A stretch of 64,000 nucleotides of DNA from Nocardioides exalbidus. GTDB lineage: Bacteria; Actinomycetota; Actinomycetes; Propionibacteriales; Nocardioidaceae. The DNA is taken from NCBI RefSeq assembly GCF_900105585.1, contig NZ_FNRT01000002.1:1798001-1862000 (forward strand). The letters run 5' to 3'. The notes under the pieces were generated by a model. It worked only from the letters and a program-made list of their open reading frames with translations, did no database searches and was not told the origin of the DNA. The translations under genes were made by a program, and so were the position numbers. This document shows, one piece after another, positions 15,604-24,195 of the stretch (position 1 is its first letter; every line of letters begins with the position of its first letter).

Positions 15604-16409
15604 CGTCGTCGGAGGACTGGGCCGGCGGTTCCTTCGGGGAGACCGGCACCTGCGTGCTCGCGCCCAACGCCAGCATCATGACCCTCGACGGCACCAACAC
15701 CTGGGTCCTGCGCGACCCCGACTCGTCACGCTCGGTCGTGGTCGATCCCGGCCCGTCGATCGACGCGCACCTGTCCGCGATCGACGCCGCTGCCGCCCCT
15801 GATGGACGGGGGAGCGTGGCGGTCGTGCTCCTGACCCACCACCACGCCGACCACAGCGAGGCCGCTCGCGAGTTCGCCGAGCGGCACGGGTGCGGCGTAC
15901 GTGCCCTGGACCCGGCCCACCGCCTCGGCTCCGAGGGCCTCGGCGAGGGCGACGTCGTCTCCGTCGGCGGCCTCGAGGTGCACGTCGTGGCGACGCCCGG
16001 GCACACGTCGGACTCGCTGTCCTTCGTCGTCCCCCAGGACCGCGCGGTCCTCACCGGCGACACCGTCCTCGGCCGAGGCACCACCGTCGTGGCGCACCCG
16101 GACGGCCAGCTGGGGGCGTACCTCTCCTCCCTCCAGCGCCTCCACGCGCTCTGCGGCGAGCAGGGCATCACCACCGTGTGGCCCGGTCACGGCCCCGTCA
16201 TCGACGACGCCCTCGGCGCCCTCGACTTCTACCTCGCCCACCGCGAGCAGCGCCTCGAGCAGGTGCGTGCCGCGCTCGCCGCCCTGCCCGACGTCGACGA
16301 CCCGGCCCGTGCGGTCGTCGAGGTCGTGTACGCCGACGTCGACCCGGTGCTGTGGGGTGCGGCCGAGCTCTCGGTCCGCGCCCAGCTGGCCTACCTCGGC
16401 GAGGACTGA
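15600..16409 (+). CDS. Metallo-beta-lactamase fold hydrolase
   Basis: A 269-residue hydrolase of the LACTB2/glyoxalase-II-like branch. Metal ligands are LTHHHADHSE (HxHxDH), the His in TPGHTSDS, the Asp in LTGDTVLG and the His in WPGHGPV. The C-terminal helical tail (VRAALAALPDVDDPARAV) resembles the LACTB2 winged helix. Its substrate is unknown. It starts in an ATGA overlap with the NUDIX gene. The last 19 bases overlap the end of the convergent membrane-protein gene. Confidence 0.9.
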   Translation: MTSSEDWAGGSFGETGTCVLAPNASIMTLDGTNTWVLRDPDSSRSVVVDPGPSIDAHLSAIDAAAAPDGRGSVAVVLLTHHHADHSEAAREFAERHGCGVRALDPAHRLGSEGLGEGDVVSVGGLEVHVVATPGHTSDSLSFVVPQDRAVLTGDTVLGRGTTVVAHPDGQLGAYLSSLQRLHALCGEQGITTVWPGHGPVIDDALGALDFYLAHREQRLEQVRAALAALPDVDDPARAVVEVVYADVDPVLWGAAELSVRAQLAYLGED

Positions 16410-16963
16410 CGGGTCCAGAGCAGGCTGCCGAAGGCGACGACCAGCACCACGTTGACCGGCACCGCGACGGCGGCGATGTTGCCGATGTGCGCGACCGGCC
16501 ACGCGACGATCGCGACGAGCACCAGCACGGCCTGCCAGCGGTGGCCGAGCCGGGCGAGCGCGGCGGCGACCAACGCGAACGACAGCGGGAAGAACAGGCC
16601 GAGCGGCTTGATGAGGTTCGCCGCCCCCGGCTGGTCGACGAGGGCGGTGTCACCGAGCGAGAGGTGGATCGTGTCGAAGCCGTAGGCGACGTTGCCCGCG
16701 GCGCCGACCAGCCCGGTGAGCACGATCGCGGCAGCCAGGCGCGAGCCGCGCGGCAGCCACGACCCCACCGCGAGGACGACGAATCCGTAGGCGATCGCGC
16801 CCAGGACGTGCAGCACGCCGGCGGTCGCGTCGCTCCAGCCGCGGACGGCGTACGTCGTGTCGGCGGCGAGGTAGAGCAGCGGGGCCACCGCGAGCGATCC
16901 GTCGAGGAGGCGGTCGGTCGGGGTGGTCGTGGTCGCGGGTGTCGTCTCGGTGGTGGTGGTCAT
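16391..16963 (-). CDS. Membrane protein of unknown function, 190 aa
   Basis: I do not recognise a family. The protein has a Thr-rich N-terminal tail of about 17 residues and five or six membrane helices (for example FVVLAVGSWLP, LVGAAGNVAYGFDTIHLSLG). The intervening loop LVDQPGAANLIKPLGLFFPLSFALV is reminiscent of actinobacterial DUF4386-like proteins. It is divergent from the membrane-anchored LuxR gene 109 bp away, so the two may be co-regulated. The 3' end overlaps the convergent hydrolase gene. Confidence 0.75.
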   Translation of the reverse strand: MTTTTETTPATTTTPTDRLLDGSLAVAPLLYLAADTTYAVRGWSDATAGVLHVLGAIAYGFVVLAVGSWLPRGSRLAAAIVLTGLVGAAGNVAYGFDTIHLSLGDTALVDQPGAANLIKPLGLFFPLSFALVAAALARLGHRWQAVLVLVAIVAWPVAHIGNIAAVAVPVNVVLVVAFGSLLWTRQSSPR

Positions 16964-17072
16964 GCCGTCGAGGCTGCGCGTTGTCCTCGTCGAGCGGTAC
17001 GGGGCTGACCCTGCGGTGAGGTCCAGGGAGAACCCTGTGCCCCTTTCGCGGATCCGGTGCCACGATGACCGC

Positions 17073-18461
17073 ATGACCAGCGGTCCACCCCGGCTCCCGC
17101 GCGGCCTCGTGCCGCTGCTGGTCGTGAGCGTGGTGGTCCTGCTCGTCACCTGGGGGCTGGCGCAGGGCGTGTGGCTGACCAACCTGCACAACGGCCTGCT
17201 CGCGCTGGCCTTCGCGCTGGTCGGCGCCTACGTCCTGCACCAGCGCCGCCACCATCCGGAGGGAGTGCTGCTGCTCGCGACCGGGGTGGTGCAGGCGGTG
17301 ATGTTCTGGGGTCGGCAGGTCGGGCACACGGGCGACCCGACGTCCGTGCCCGTGCGGTGGGCCGCGTGGCTCGGGGTCTGGCCGATCGCGCTCGGGATCG
17401 CCCTCGTGACCCTTGCCGTCGTCGCCTACCCGGACGGTCGCCTGCCCTCGCCGCGCTGGCGTCCGGTGGTCGCCGTGATCGCGGTGCTGGCGACCACGTG
17501 CTCGACGCTGTCGCTGCTGTGGCCGGTGGAGTACGACGCCGCCGGGGTGTCCGTCCCGCACCCGTTCGCGGGGCCTGCGCCCGACGCGGTGGTCGCGGCG
17601 TGGTCGGCCCTCGCGCACCCGTCGTACCTCGTCCTCCAGCTGCTGTGGCCCGCCGCGATCTGGCTGCGGTGGCGCAGCGCGACGGGGGGAGTACGCCGCC
17701 AGCTCGCGTGGCTGCTCCTGGCCGCTGCGGCTGCCGTGCTGGTGCTCGTGGTGGGCCTGGTCGGGTGGCGCACGCCGACGCCCGGTCTGCTCGCGGCCAC
17801 GCTCGTGCCCGTCGTGGCCGGGCTCGCCGTCGTGCACGGCCAGCACGCGGCGGCCTACGCGGCGCTGACGTGGATGTCGCGACGCGGCCCTGCCGCCGAC
17901 GACCTGCCGACCGACCTCGCGCACGCGACGTCCGGCGCCATGGGCGCGCCGGCGTCGGTGTGGCTCGGGACCGCCGAGCGGCTCCAGGTGGTCGGGACGT
18001 GGCCGGCGGTCGACGCCGATCCCTCGCCGGTGGCGGCGGCCGACCTGCCGGTCGGGTCCCGGCTGGTCGCGCTGTCGGACGACCGGGTCGGGGCGCTCGT
18101 CGTGGATCGCGACGGCCCGCTCTCCCTCGCCGAGGTCCGGCTGCTCGACGACCTCGCGGCGCAGGCGGCGCTCGTGCTCGAGCACCTGACGCTGGGCGAG
18201 CTCGTCGGGTGCCGACCGGGGCCGGTCGTGGGTCTGACGCCGCGGGAGCAGGAGGTGCTGGAGCTGATGGCCGACGGCCTGTCGAACGCCGCGATCTGCG
18301 AGCGGCTGCATCTCTCGATCAAGACCGTCGAGCCCGCGGTCGGCTCGGTCTTCGCCAAGCTGCAGCTGCACCAGCAGCCCGACACCAACCGGCGCGTGCT
18401 GGCGGTGCTGGCCTACCTCCGCTCCGTCGAGGGTCTTGCGCCGGCCCGCCGCGAGGAGTGA
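17073..18461 (+). CDS. Membrane-anchored LuxR-type transcriptional regulator
   Basis: A 462-residue protein of unusual layout. Residues about 10-270 form seven or so membrane helices; residues about 275-385 form a soluble linker resembling a degenerate sensor domain (LLDDLAAQAALVLEHL). The C-terminus is a LuxR helix-turn-helix (LTPREQEVLELMADGLSNAA). It lacks receiver and kinase domains, so it may sense directly at the membrane, a one-component arrangement. The ATG follows CACGAT by six bases, suggesting a leaderless message. Confidence 0.82.
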   Translation: MTSGPPRLPRGLVPLLVVSVVVLLVTWGLAQGVWLTNLHNGLLALAFALVGAYVLHQRRHHPEGVLLLATGVVQAVMFWGRQVGHTGDPTSVPVRWAAWLGVWPIALGIALVTLAVVAYPDGRLPSPRWRPVVAVIAVLATTCSTLSLLWPVEYDAAGVSVPHPFAGPAPDAVVAAWSALAHPSYLVLQLLWPAAIWLRWRSATGGVRRQLAWLLLAAAAAVLVLVVGLVGWRTPTPGLLAATLVPVVAGLAVVHGQHAAAYAALTWMSRRGPAADDLPTDLAHATSGAMGAPASVWLGTAERLQVVGTWPAVDADPSPVAAADLPVGSRLVALSDDRVGALVVDRDGPLSLAEVRLLDDLAAQAALVLEHLTLGELVGCRPGPVVGLTPREQEVLELMADGLSNAAICERLHLSIKTVEPAVGSVFAKLQLHQQPDTNRRVLAVLAYLRSVEGLAPARREE

Positions 18462-18481
18462 GGTGAGGTCATGACCTCACC
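18462..18481. promoter_or_regulatory. Perfect 20-bp palindrome over a start codon
   Basis: GGTGAGGTCATGACCTCACC is a perfect palindrome whose centre falls inside the ATG of the TIGR03086 gene. It begins directly after the stop of the LuxR gene. It could be an operator, a hairpin controlling translation or coincidence; the GGTGAGG half also supplies the ribosome site. Confidence 0.45.
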
Positions 18482-19007
18482 CGTGGACACCCTCGAGAAG
18501 GCACTCGACCAGGCGGGGCGTGCGCTCGACGCGGTCGGCGCCAACCAGCTCGACAACCCCAGCACCTGCGTCGGCTGGACCGTGCGCGAGCTCGCCTCGC
18601 ACGTCGCGGCCTCGCCCGGCCGCTTCGGGCAGATGGCGCGGGGGGAGGAGGTCGACTGGGCCGCCGACCCCGGCATCGCCGACGACGACCTCGCCTCGTC
18701 GTTCCGCTCGTCCGCCGACACCTTCCTCGCCGGGCTGCGCGAGCTGCCCGAGGAGCAGCAGGGCAGCGCGGCCGTCGCCGTCGCGGAGTACGCCGTCCAC
18801 TCGTGGGACCTCGTGGCCTCGACCGGGTCGGACGTCATGCTCGACGACGCCGTCGCCGAGACCGCCCTCGCCACGATGCAGGAGGGGCTCACCGACGAGA
18901 ACCGCAAGGGCGCCTTCGACCCCGAGGTCCCCCTGCCCGACGACGCGACGGCCTACGAGCGGCTCGTCGCCTTCGCCGGTCGCAACCCGCGCGCCTTCCC
19001 GGGGTGA
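18471..19007 (+). CDS. TIGR03086 family DinB-like metal-binding protein
   Basis: A 178-residue protein of the DinB-like helical fold related to mycothiol-dependent maleylpyruvate isomerase. It shows CVGWTVRELASHVAASPGR, with the first metal-ligand His, and VAEYAVHSWDLVAST, with the later His. Members are thought to use mycothiol, the actinobacterial thiol, in conjugation or isomerisation. The start lies nine bases after the LuxR stop, and a strong hairpin follows the stop. Confidence 0.88.
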   Translation: MTSPVDTLEKALDQAGRALDAVGANQLDNPSTCVGWTVRELASHVAASPGRFGQMARGEEVDWAADPGIADDDLASSFRSSADTFLAGLRELPEEQQGSAAVAVAEYAVHSWDLVASTGSDVMLDDAVAETALATMQEGLTDENRKGAFDPEVPLPDDATAYERLVAFAGRNPRAFPG

Positions 19008-19070
19008 GGTGGTCCAGTGACGGATGGCTGGGATCTCGGCTCCCGGACGACCATCCGTCACTGGACTACC
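19008..19070. terminator. Strong bidirectional hairpin terminator
   Basis: Arms 19008-19027 and 19051-19070 pair over 20 bp with one G-T pair; the 23-nt loop can form a smaller stem. It lies between convergent genes, and the stop codon of the leftward propeller gene (TAG at 19068-19066) is inside the right arm. The arm sequence belongs to the same family as the repeats at 44941 and 56276. Confidence 0.8.
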
Positions 19071-20364
19071 CCAGCAGGCGACGGAGGAGCCACCGCAGTG
19101 CCATGAGTACGGCGATCGCTGCCGCGACGCCGAGGCCGATGATCCACGAGAGGTCGCGCGGGTCGCTGCCGAACGGGTCGCCGAAGTCGTGGGTCAGCTG
19201 CTGGGACGAGGTGCCGTCGAGGTCGGGCACGAGGTCGACGGCGAGGCTGAGGTCGACGGCCGGGCCGGCCTCGACCAGTCCGACCGACCGGCGCCACGTG
19301 CTGGTGGGGCCGACCGTGGGCGTGGTGACCACCATCTCCCGCTGGTCGGGCATGGCTGACGACTGCACGAGCAGCAGCTGGAGCCGGTCGTCGAGCCAGC
19401 CCTGTTGCAGCACGGCGGCGTCCTCGAACGTCCCGGCCGGGAACGGGTGCTCGAGCACCTTCCCCGTCGCCAGGTCGAGGGTGAACGACGTGGGGTCGAT
19501 CCCGGAGCGCAGTGAGAGCTGCCGTCCGTCGGGGGAGAACCTCCCGGCCCCGACGCCGTCGGCGCGGGTGAGGCGGGTGGCGTCGTCGCCCTCGACCTCG
19601 TAGAGACCGCCCGACGGACGGCTGATGACCAAGGTGCCGTCGGCAGACACCGCCACGTCCTGGATGTTTGCGGTGAGCGCGGTGACGTCGCTCTGCGGGG
19701 CGGAGCCGGGGCGCAACCGGCCGACCTGGACGTTCGGCAGGTCGTCGGCGATCCAGGCCAGCCACGCGGAGTCCGGGGACCACGACATCTCCCGCAGCCG
19801 GATGCCCGCGCCCGGGGACTGCGCGTAGGCCTTCCACTCCCCGGTGGAGAGGTCGAGCACGCCGATCACGGGATGCCCGTCGTCGGAGTCAGCCGCCTGC
19901 CACGCCAGTCGAGTGCCGTCCGGTGACAGGGCGAGGGACTGGTTGACCCGCTCTCCGAGCTCGGTCCCGTCGCGGATCCAGCCGGGGAGGCCGAGTCGGT
20001 GAGGCACCCCGTCGGTCGCGGTGATCACGACCGGGTCGCTCGTCGTCGACGAGATGAAGGCGGCGGAGGCGAGACCCAGGTCGAGCTGTGTCGTCACCTC
20101 GAGGTCGGAGGGGATGTCGTCGATCCGGCTGGGGATCGCTCCACCCGGCACGACGTCGGTGGACGCCGTACGCGCCTCCCGGTCGCCGGTGCCGAGCAGG
20201 ACCGCGCTCCAGGTGACGGAGGCGATGATCGCGAGCACAGCAGCCACAACGAGGGCCTGGCCGCGCCGGCGGGAGGCCTGGCCGCGCTGCCAGAGGTCGT
20301 CGTCGACGGGGAGCGGATCGGCGGAGTCGGCGAGGCGCTGGAGATTCGTGCGGAGGTCGCTCAT
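19066..20364 (-). CDS. Sigma-factor-linked beta-propeller membrane protein (paralogue 1)
   Basis: A 432-residue protein. A cytoplasmic N-terminus (about 1-37), one membrane helix (about 38-58), and an outer-face propeller with repeats such as ALSPDGTRLAW, SWSPDSAWLAW and RFSPDGRQLSL (TolB/WD40-like) are followed by an acidic VPDLDG motif. A second helix (about 409-427) lies at the C-terminus. It overlaps the SigE-type sigma gene by four bases and probably acts as its anti-sigma factor or sensor, although no zinc anti-sigma motif is seen. It is paralogous to the protein at 20936-22060. Confidence 0.8.
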   Translation of the reverse strand: MSDLRTNLQRLADSADPLPVDDDLWQRGQASRRRGQALVVAAVLAIIASVTWSAVLLGTGDREARTASTDVVPGGAIPSRIDDIPSDLEVTTQLDLGLASAAFISSTTSDPVVITATDGVPHRLGLPGWIRDGTELGERVNQSLALSPDGTRLAWQAADSDDGHPVIGVLDLSTGEWKAYAQSPGAGIRLREMSWSPDSAWLAWIADDLPNVQVGRLRPGSAPQSDVTALTANIQDVAVSADGTLVISRPSGGLYEVEGDDATRLTRADGVGAGRFSPDGRQLSLRSGIDPTSFTLDLATGKVLEHPFPAGTFEDAAVLQQGWLDDRLQLLLVQSSAMPDQREMVVTTPTVGPTSTWRRSVGLVEAGPAVDLSLAVDLVPDLDGTSSQQLTHDFGDPFGSDPRDLSWIIGLGVAAAIAVLMALRWLLRRLLG

Positions 20365-20861
20365 GTGTCGGCTCCGATCAGCTCGGCGAGCTCAGGCGCG
20401 AGCGCGCGCAGCCGGGCGAGGGCGTGGCGGGTCGTGGACTTCACGGTGCTGGTCGAGAGCCCGAGCGCGCGGGCGGTCTCGACCTCGGTGAGGTCCTCGT
20501 AGAAGCGCAGCACGAGCACGGTGCGCTGCTTGGTGGTGAGCTGGCCGAGTGCCTCGTCGAGCGTCAGCCGCAGGTCGGTGTCGGGAGACGTGGAGGCACC
20601 GTCGTACGCCCCCAGCGAGGTCTCGGCCACGTGGCGCCGGCGCCGCCACCAGGAGATGTTCTGGTGGTACATCGCCCGGCGCACGTAGGCCTCCGGCGAG
20701 GTGTGGATCCGTCGCCAGTGCCTGGCCGCCTGCAGCAGCGCGGCCTGCACCAGGTCCTGGGCGAGGTGGTGGTCGCCGGTCAGGAGGTACGCCGTCCGCG
20801 ACAGCGCGGCCTGTCGCCCCGCCACGAACTCGGCGAAGCCCGCCTCGTCGTCAGTGATCAC
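20361..20861 (-). CDS. SigE-family ECF RNA polymerase sigma factor (1)
   Basis: A 166-residue sigma-70 of the SigE family (TIGR02983-like, Streptomyces type). Region 2 includes ARTAYLLTGDHHLAQDLVQ-type sequence and AYVRRAMYHQNISWWRRRR. Region 4 includes LTTKQRTVLVLRFYEDLTEV and STVKSTTRHALARLRAL. GTG 20861 is chosen because AAGGAGG lies seven bases upstream. The 3' end overlaps its propeller partner (ATGA). It is nearly collinear with the second sigma factor 1.7 kb upstream, so this is a duplicated module. Confidence 0.92.
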   Translation of the reverse strand: MITDDEAGFAEFVAGRQAALSRTAYLLTGDHHLAQDLVQAALLQAARHWRRIHTSPEAYVRRAMYHQNISWWRRRRHVAETSLGAYDGASTSPDTDLRLTLDEALGQLTTKQRTVLVLRFYEDLTEVETARALGLSTSTVKSTTRHALARLRALAPELAELIGADT

Positions 20862-20935
20862 CGGTGCACCTCCTTCACCCACCACGACGCCCGCAGGACG
20901 GGCGCCGGGTGGCATGAAGGGTAGGAAACTTTCGA

Positions 20936-22060
20936 TCAGTCGCCGAAGTCGTGCGTGAGCTCCTGGTCGGGATCGCCGTCCAGGTCCGGGACGAGGTCGA
21001 CCGCGACGCTCGTGCCCAGGCCCTCGGGCACGTCCTCGACCAGCGTGCGCCAGACCCACTCCGACTCGGGACGGTCGGGCGAGGTGAGGAGCACGAGGTC
21101 GCTCCCCACCTCGGCGACGAGGTGGCTGTCGTCGGCCCACCCGAGCGGTCGGACGACGGCGCCGTCGGGGTAGGTGTCGGCCGGGAGCTCGCGCGAGAGG
21201 TCGGCGCCGGACGAGGTCACGAACGGCACGGCGTCGACGGGCTCGTCGACGGGCGGTCCGCCCTTCTGCAGGTCATCGAAGCTCAGGTCGGCGCCGGCGA
21301 AGGTCGCACTGATCCCGGCTCCGGGCGCCATCACCCCGACGAGCGGCTGGGAGGTCGAGTCACCGGTGGTGGGGTCGACCGTGCAGCTGACCACCTCCGG
21401 CTCCTCCTCGAAGGTCCCCCGGCTCAACGCGACGATCGAGATCCGGCCTTCGGGCGTCCACGTCATCGCCCAGGGGTTCGGGCCGCACTCGGGAAGGTCG
21501 ACCAGCTCGCTCTGACCGGTGGTGAGGTCGACGGTGCGGTACCAGGCGGTCTGCACGAAGAACTGGCCCGGATCGCGCTCCATGGGCACGGCCGTCGGGT
21601 AGGCCAGGCGCGTGCCGTCGGGCGACAGCGCGAGCCAGGAGCCCGTGAGGTAGTCGGTGTAGAGGTCGAACGCCTGCGCGTCCGGGAAGTCCGGCAGCGT
21701 CACGCGATGCGCCTCGCCCGTGCTGGCGTCCACCAGCACCGGCTGCGCGTCGGAGTCGACGTACGCCACGGAGGCGCGGCCGATCGCGACGTCGGTGAGG
21801 ACGTCACCGCTGGGCTCGGGGATGACGCTCGGCAGCGCGCCACCCGGCACCTCGGTGTCGGCCGTGCGGGCCTCGCGGTCGGGCTGGAGGGCGAGGGTTC
21901 CGGCTCCGGCGATGGCCGCGACGGCGACCAGCACGGCGGCCCCGCGAGCGAGGCGGGAGTTGCGTCGCGCCCGGCGCCCGCGGTCCCACGCCGAGGGGTC
22001 GGCGCTGAAGGTCTGGGTGTCGGCGAGGGCGTCGAGCTCCTCGCGCAGGTCGGTGCTCAT
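20936..22060 (-). CDS. Sigma-factor-linked beta-propeller membrane protein (paralogue 2)
   Basis: A 374-residue paralogue of the 19066-20364 protein. They share the N-terminal RGRRARR-type stretch before the helix (about 37-56), REARTADTEVPGGALPS after it, propeller words such as LALSPDGTRLAY, and the terminal VPDLDGDPDQELTHDFGD. The stop falls exactly after that motif, so the C-terminal membrane helix of paralogue 1 is missing. It therefore has one membrane anchor with the propeller outside. It overlaps the second sigma gene by four bases and presumably controls it. Confidence 0.8.
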   Translation of the reverse strand: MSTDLREELDALADTQTFSADPSAWDRGRRARRNSRLARGAAVLVAVAAIAGAGTLALQPDREARTADTEVPGGALPSVIPEPSGDVLTDVAIGRASVAYVDSDAQPVLVDASTGEAHRVTLPDFPDAQAFDLYTDYLTGSWLALSPDGTRLAYPTAVPMERDPGQFFVQTAWYRTVDLTTGQSELVDLPECGPNPWAMTWTPEGRISIVALSRGTFEEEPEVVSCTVDPTTGDSTSQPLVGVMAPGAGISATFAGADLSFDDLQKGGPPVDEPVDAVPFVTSSGADLSRELPADTYPDGAVVRPLGWADDSHLVAEVGSDLVLLTSPDRPESEWVWRTLVEDVPEGLGTSVAVDLVPDLDGDPDQELTHDFGD

Positions 22061-22548
22061 GCGTCTGCTCCCACCAGGTCGGCGAGCTCGGGTGCGAGGT
22101 CGCGCAGCCGCTTCAGGGCCTGGCGCGACATGGACTTCACCGCGCCGCTGGAGATGCCCAGCGCGGCAGCCGTCTGGACCTCGGTGAGGTCCTCGAAGAA
22201 GCGCAGCACCAGCACGGTGCGCTGGCGCGGGGTGAGCCGGCGCAGGGCCTGCTCGAGGCTCAGCCGCAGCGTCGGGTCGGCCGCGGCCACCGGGGCGTCG
22301 TACGACCCCAGCGAGGTCTCGGTGAGCTTGCGGCGACGCCACCAGGAGATGTTCTGGTGGTACATCGTGCGCCGGACGTAGGCCTCCGGAGAGGTGTCGA
22401 TGCGCTCCCAGTGCTGGGCCGCCTTGACGAGCGCGGCCTGCACGAGGTCCTCGGCCAGGTGGTGGTCACCCGTGAGGAGGTACGCCGTCCGCGCGAGGGC
22501 TGGGCCACGCGCGTGGACGAACTGGTCGAACCCGGATCGATCGGTCAT
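22057..22548 (-). CDS. SigE-family ECF RNA polymerase sigma factor (2)
   Basis: A 163-residue SigE-family sigma factor. Region 2 (ARTAYLLTGDHHLAEDLVQ) and the motif AYVRRTMYHQNISWWRRRK are almost identical to sigma factor 1. Region 4 reads LTPRQRTVLVLRFFEDLTEV then SGAVKSMSRQALKRLRDL. ATG 22548 is preferred over GTG 22563 because AAGGGGG lies at proper spacing before it. Divergence in the region 4 recognition helix suggests that the two factors recognise related but distinct promoters. Confidence 0.92.
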   Translation of the reverse strand: MTDRSGFDQFVHARGPALARTAYLLTGDHHLAEDLVQAALVKAAQHWERIDTSPEAYVRRTMYHQNISWWRRRKLTETSLGSYDAPVAAADPTLRLSLEQALRRLTPRQRTVLVLRFFEDLTEVQTAAALGISSGAVKSMSRQALKRLRDLAPELADLVGADA

Positions 22549-22625
22549 CTTGGCCCCCTTCACCTCAACAGACGCACGGATGCGTCGCGGCGGGGGTCAG
22601 GTCGTACGAGAAATGTCGCGCAGGT

Positions 22626-23303
22626 TCAGCGGGCGCGGCGCGAGAGGCGCTCGAGGTCCATGATCACCACGGAGCGGGGCTCGAGGCGCAGCCAGCCGCG
22701 CGAGGCGAAGTCGGCGAGCGCCTTGTTGACCGTCTCGCGGGAGGCGCCGACCAGCTGGGCGAGCTCCTCCTGGGTGAGGTCGTGGTGCACGTGGACGCCG
22801 TCGTCGGCAGTGCGGCCGAAGCGGTCGGCGAGGTCGAGGAGCGCCTTGGCGACCCGGCCCGGGACGTCGGAGAAGACCAGGTCGGCGACGACGTCGTTGG
22901 ACTTGCGCAGCCGCGAGGCGAGCTGGGAGAGCAGGCCGCGGGCGACCTGCGGGCGGCCGTCGAGCCAGCGCAGGAGGTCGTCGTGCGAGAGCGAGCCGAA
23001 GGTGGCGTCGGTGACCGCGGTGACGGTGGCCGAGCGCGGGCCCGGGTCGAAGAGGGAGAGCTCGCCGAACATCTGGCCGGGGCCCATGATCGCGAGGAGG
23101 TTCTCGCGGCCGTCGGAGGAGGAGCGGCCGAGCTTCACCTTGCCCTCGGTGACGATGTAGAGCTTGTCGCCCGAGTCGCCCTCGTGGAACAGGACGTCAC
23201 CGCGCCGCAGCGTCGTCTCGGCCATCGAGTTGCCCAGCGCGGTCGCTGCCTCGTCGTCGAGCGAGCTGAACAGCGGTGCCTGCCGGAGCACGTCGTTGTC
23301 CAC
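22626..23303 (-). CDS. crp: Crp/Fnr family global regulator (Rv3676/GlxR type)
   Basis: A 225-residue cAMP receptor protein homologue. The N-terminal cyclic-nucleotide domain includes GDKLYIVTEGKVKLGRSSSD and the phosphate-binding cassette FGELSLFDPGPRSATVTA. The C-terminal winged helix contains DLTQEELAQLVGASRETVNK and ends LERLSRRAR. These features and the divergent nth gene match Mycobacterium tuberculosis Rv3676 and corynebacterial GlxR. GTG start with GGAGGAA upstream. A Crp-like site in its own promoter suggests autoregulation, and further sites precede the acetate permease operon at 42.4 kb. Confidence 0.95.
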   Translation of the reverse strand: MDNDVLRQAPLFSSLDDEAATALGNSMAETTLRRGDVLFHEGDSGDKLYIVTEGKVKLGRSSSDGRENLLAIMGPGQMFGELSLFDPGPRSATVTAVTDATFGSLSHDDLLRWLDGRPQVARGLLSQLASRLRKSNDVVADLVFSDVPGRVAKALLDLADRFGRTADDGVHVHHDLTQEELAQLVGASRETVNKALADFASRGWLRLEPRSVVIMDLERLSRRAR

Positions 23304-23364
23304 GTCATTCCTCCAAGATCGGGTCGGTCCCAGTCAATGCGGTCGGGACGGGCACGATCCTAGC

Positions 23365-23380
23365 CGTGTGCCGCCTCACA
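23365..23380. promoter_or_regulatory. Crp-like site in the crp-nth intergenic region
   Basis: CGTGT, six bases, TCACA matches 8 of 10 positions of the Crp/GlxR consensus (TGTGA, six bases, TCACA). It lies just upstream of the crp -10 box (TAGGAT, read leftward from 23362), overlapping the -35 region, where binding would be expected to repress. Confidence 0.5.
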
Positions 23381-23444
23381 GACGTGAATCTGCCCACCAA
23401 ACCGCGGTGCGCCTGCTGTCGGAGGCGGACCGTACGCTGGGCGG

Positions 23445-24188
23445 GTGCCGCCAGCCCCGTCCGCGAAGAAGCCCGTCAAGGTCGTCGAGGTCCCGAAGCC
23501 CGACACCGCCCTCGTGCGACGTGCGCGCAAGATCGACCGGATCCTCGCCGAGACCTATCCCGACGCCAGGGCCGAGCTCGACTTCACGAACCCGTTCGAG
23601 TGCCTCGTCGTCACGGTGATCTCGGCGCAGACGACCGACCGGCGCGTCAACGCCGCCAGCCCGGCGCTCTTCGCGGCCTACCCCACGCCCGAGGCGATGG
23701 CGGCGGCGCCGCGTGAGCACATGGAGCAGCTGCTCGGCCCGCTCGGCTTCTTCCGGCAGAAGACCGACTCCCTGCTCAAGCTCAGCCAGGCGCTCGTGGA
23801 GGACTTCGGCGGCGAGGTGCCGGCCCGGCTCGACGACCTGGTGAAGCTGCCCGGCGTGGGCCGCAAGACCGCCAACGTCGTGCTGGGCAACGCGTTCGAC
23901 AAGCCCGGGATCACCGTCGACACCCACTTCGGCCGGCTCGTGCGGCGCATGGGCTGGACCGAGGAGACCGACCCGGTCAAGGTCGAGCACGCGATCGGCG
24001 CGCTCTTCCCGCCGCGCGACTGGACGATGCTGTCGCACCACCTCATCTGGCACGGGCGCCGTCGCTGCCACGCGAAGAAGCCCGCGTGCGGGGCCTGCCC
24101 GGTCGCCCGGCTGTGCCCGTCCTTCGGCGCCGGGCCGACCGACCCGATCGAGGCGGAGAAGCTCGTCACCACGCAAGGTCCCGCGTGA
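23445..24188 (+). CDS. nth: Endonuclease III
   Basis: A 247-residue bifunctional DNA glycosylase/AP lyase that removes oxidised pyrimidines in base excision repair. The helix-hairpin-helix is [12 protein letters not shown] with catalytic Lys141; the catalytic Asp159 is in TVDTHF. The C-terminal [4Fe-4S] cluster motif C-X6-C-X2-C-X5-C is present in [17 protein letters not shown]. The GTG start follows TACGCT by six bases (leaderless). Synteny with crp and marP matches Mycobacterium Rv3674c. Confidence 0.96.
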   Translation: MPPAPSAKKPVKVVEVPKPDTALVRRARKIDRILAETYPDARAELDFTNPFECLVVTVISAQTTDRRVNAASPALFAAYPTPEAMAAAPREHMEQLLGPLGFFRQKTDSLLKLSQALVEDFGGEVPARLDDLVKLPGVGRKTANVVLGNAFDKPGITVDTHFGRLVRRMGWTEETDPVKVEHAIGALFPPRDWTMLSHHLIWHGRRRCHAKKPACGACPVARLCPSFGAGPTDPIEAEKLVTTQGPA

Positions 24189-24195
24189 GGCCCGC

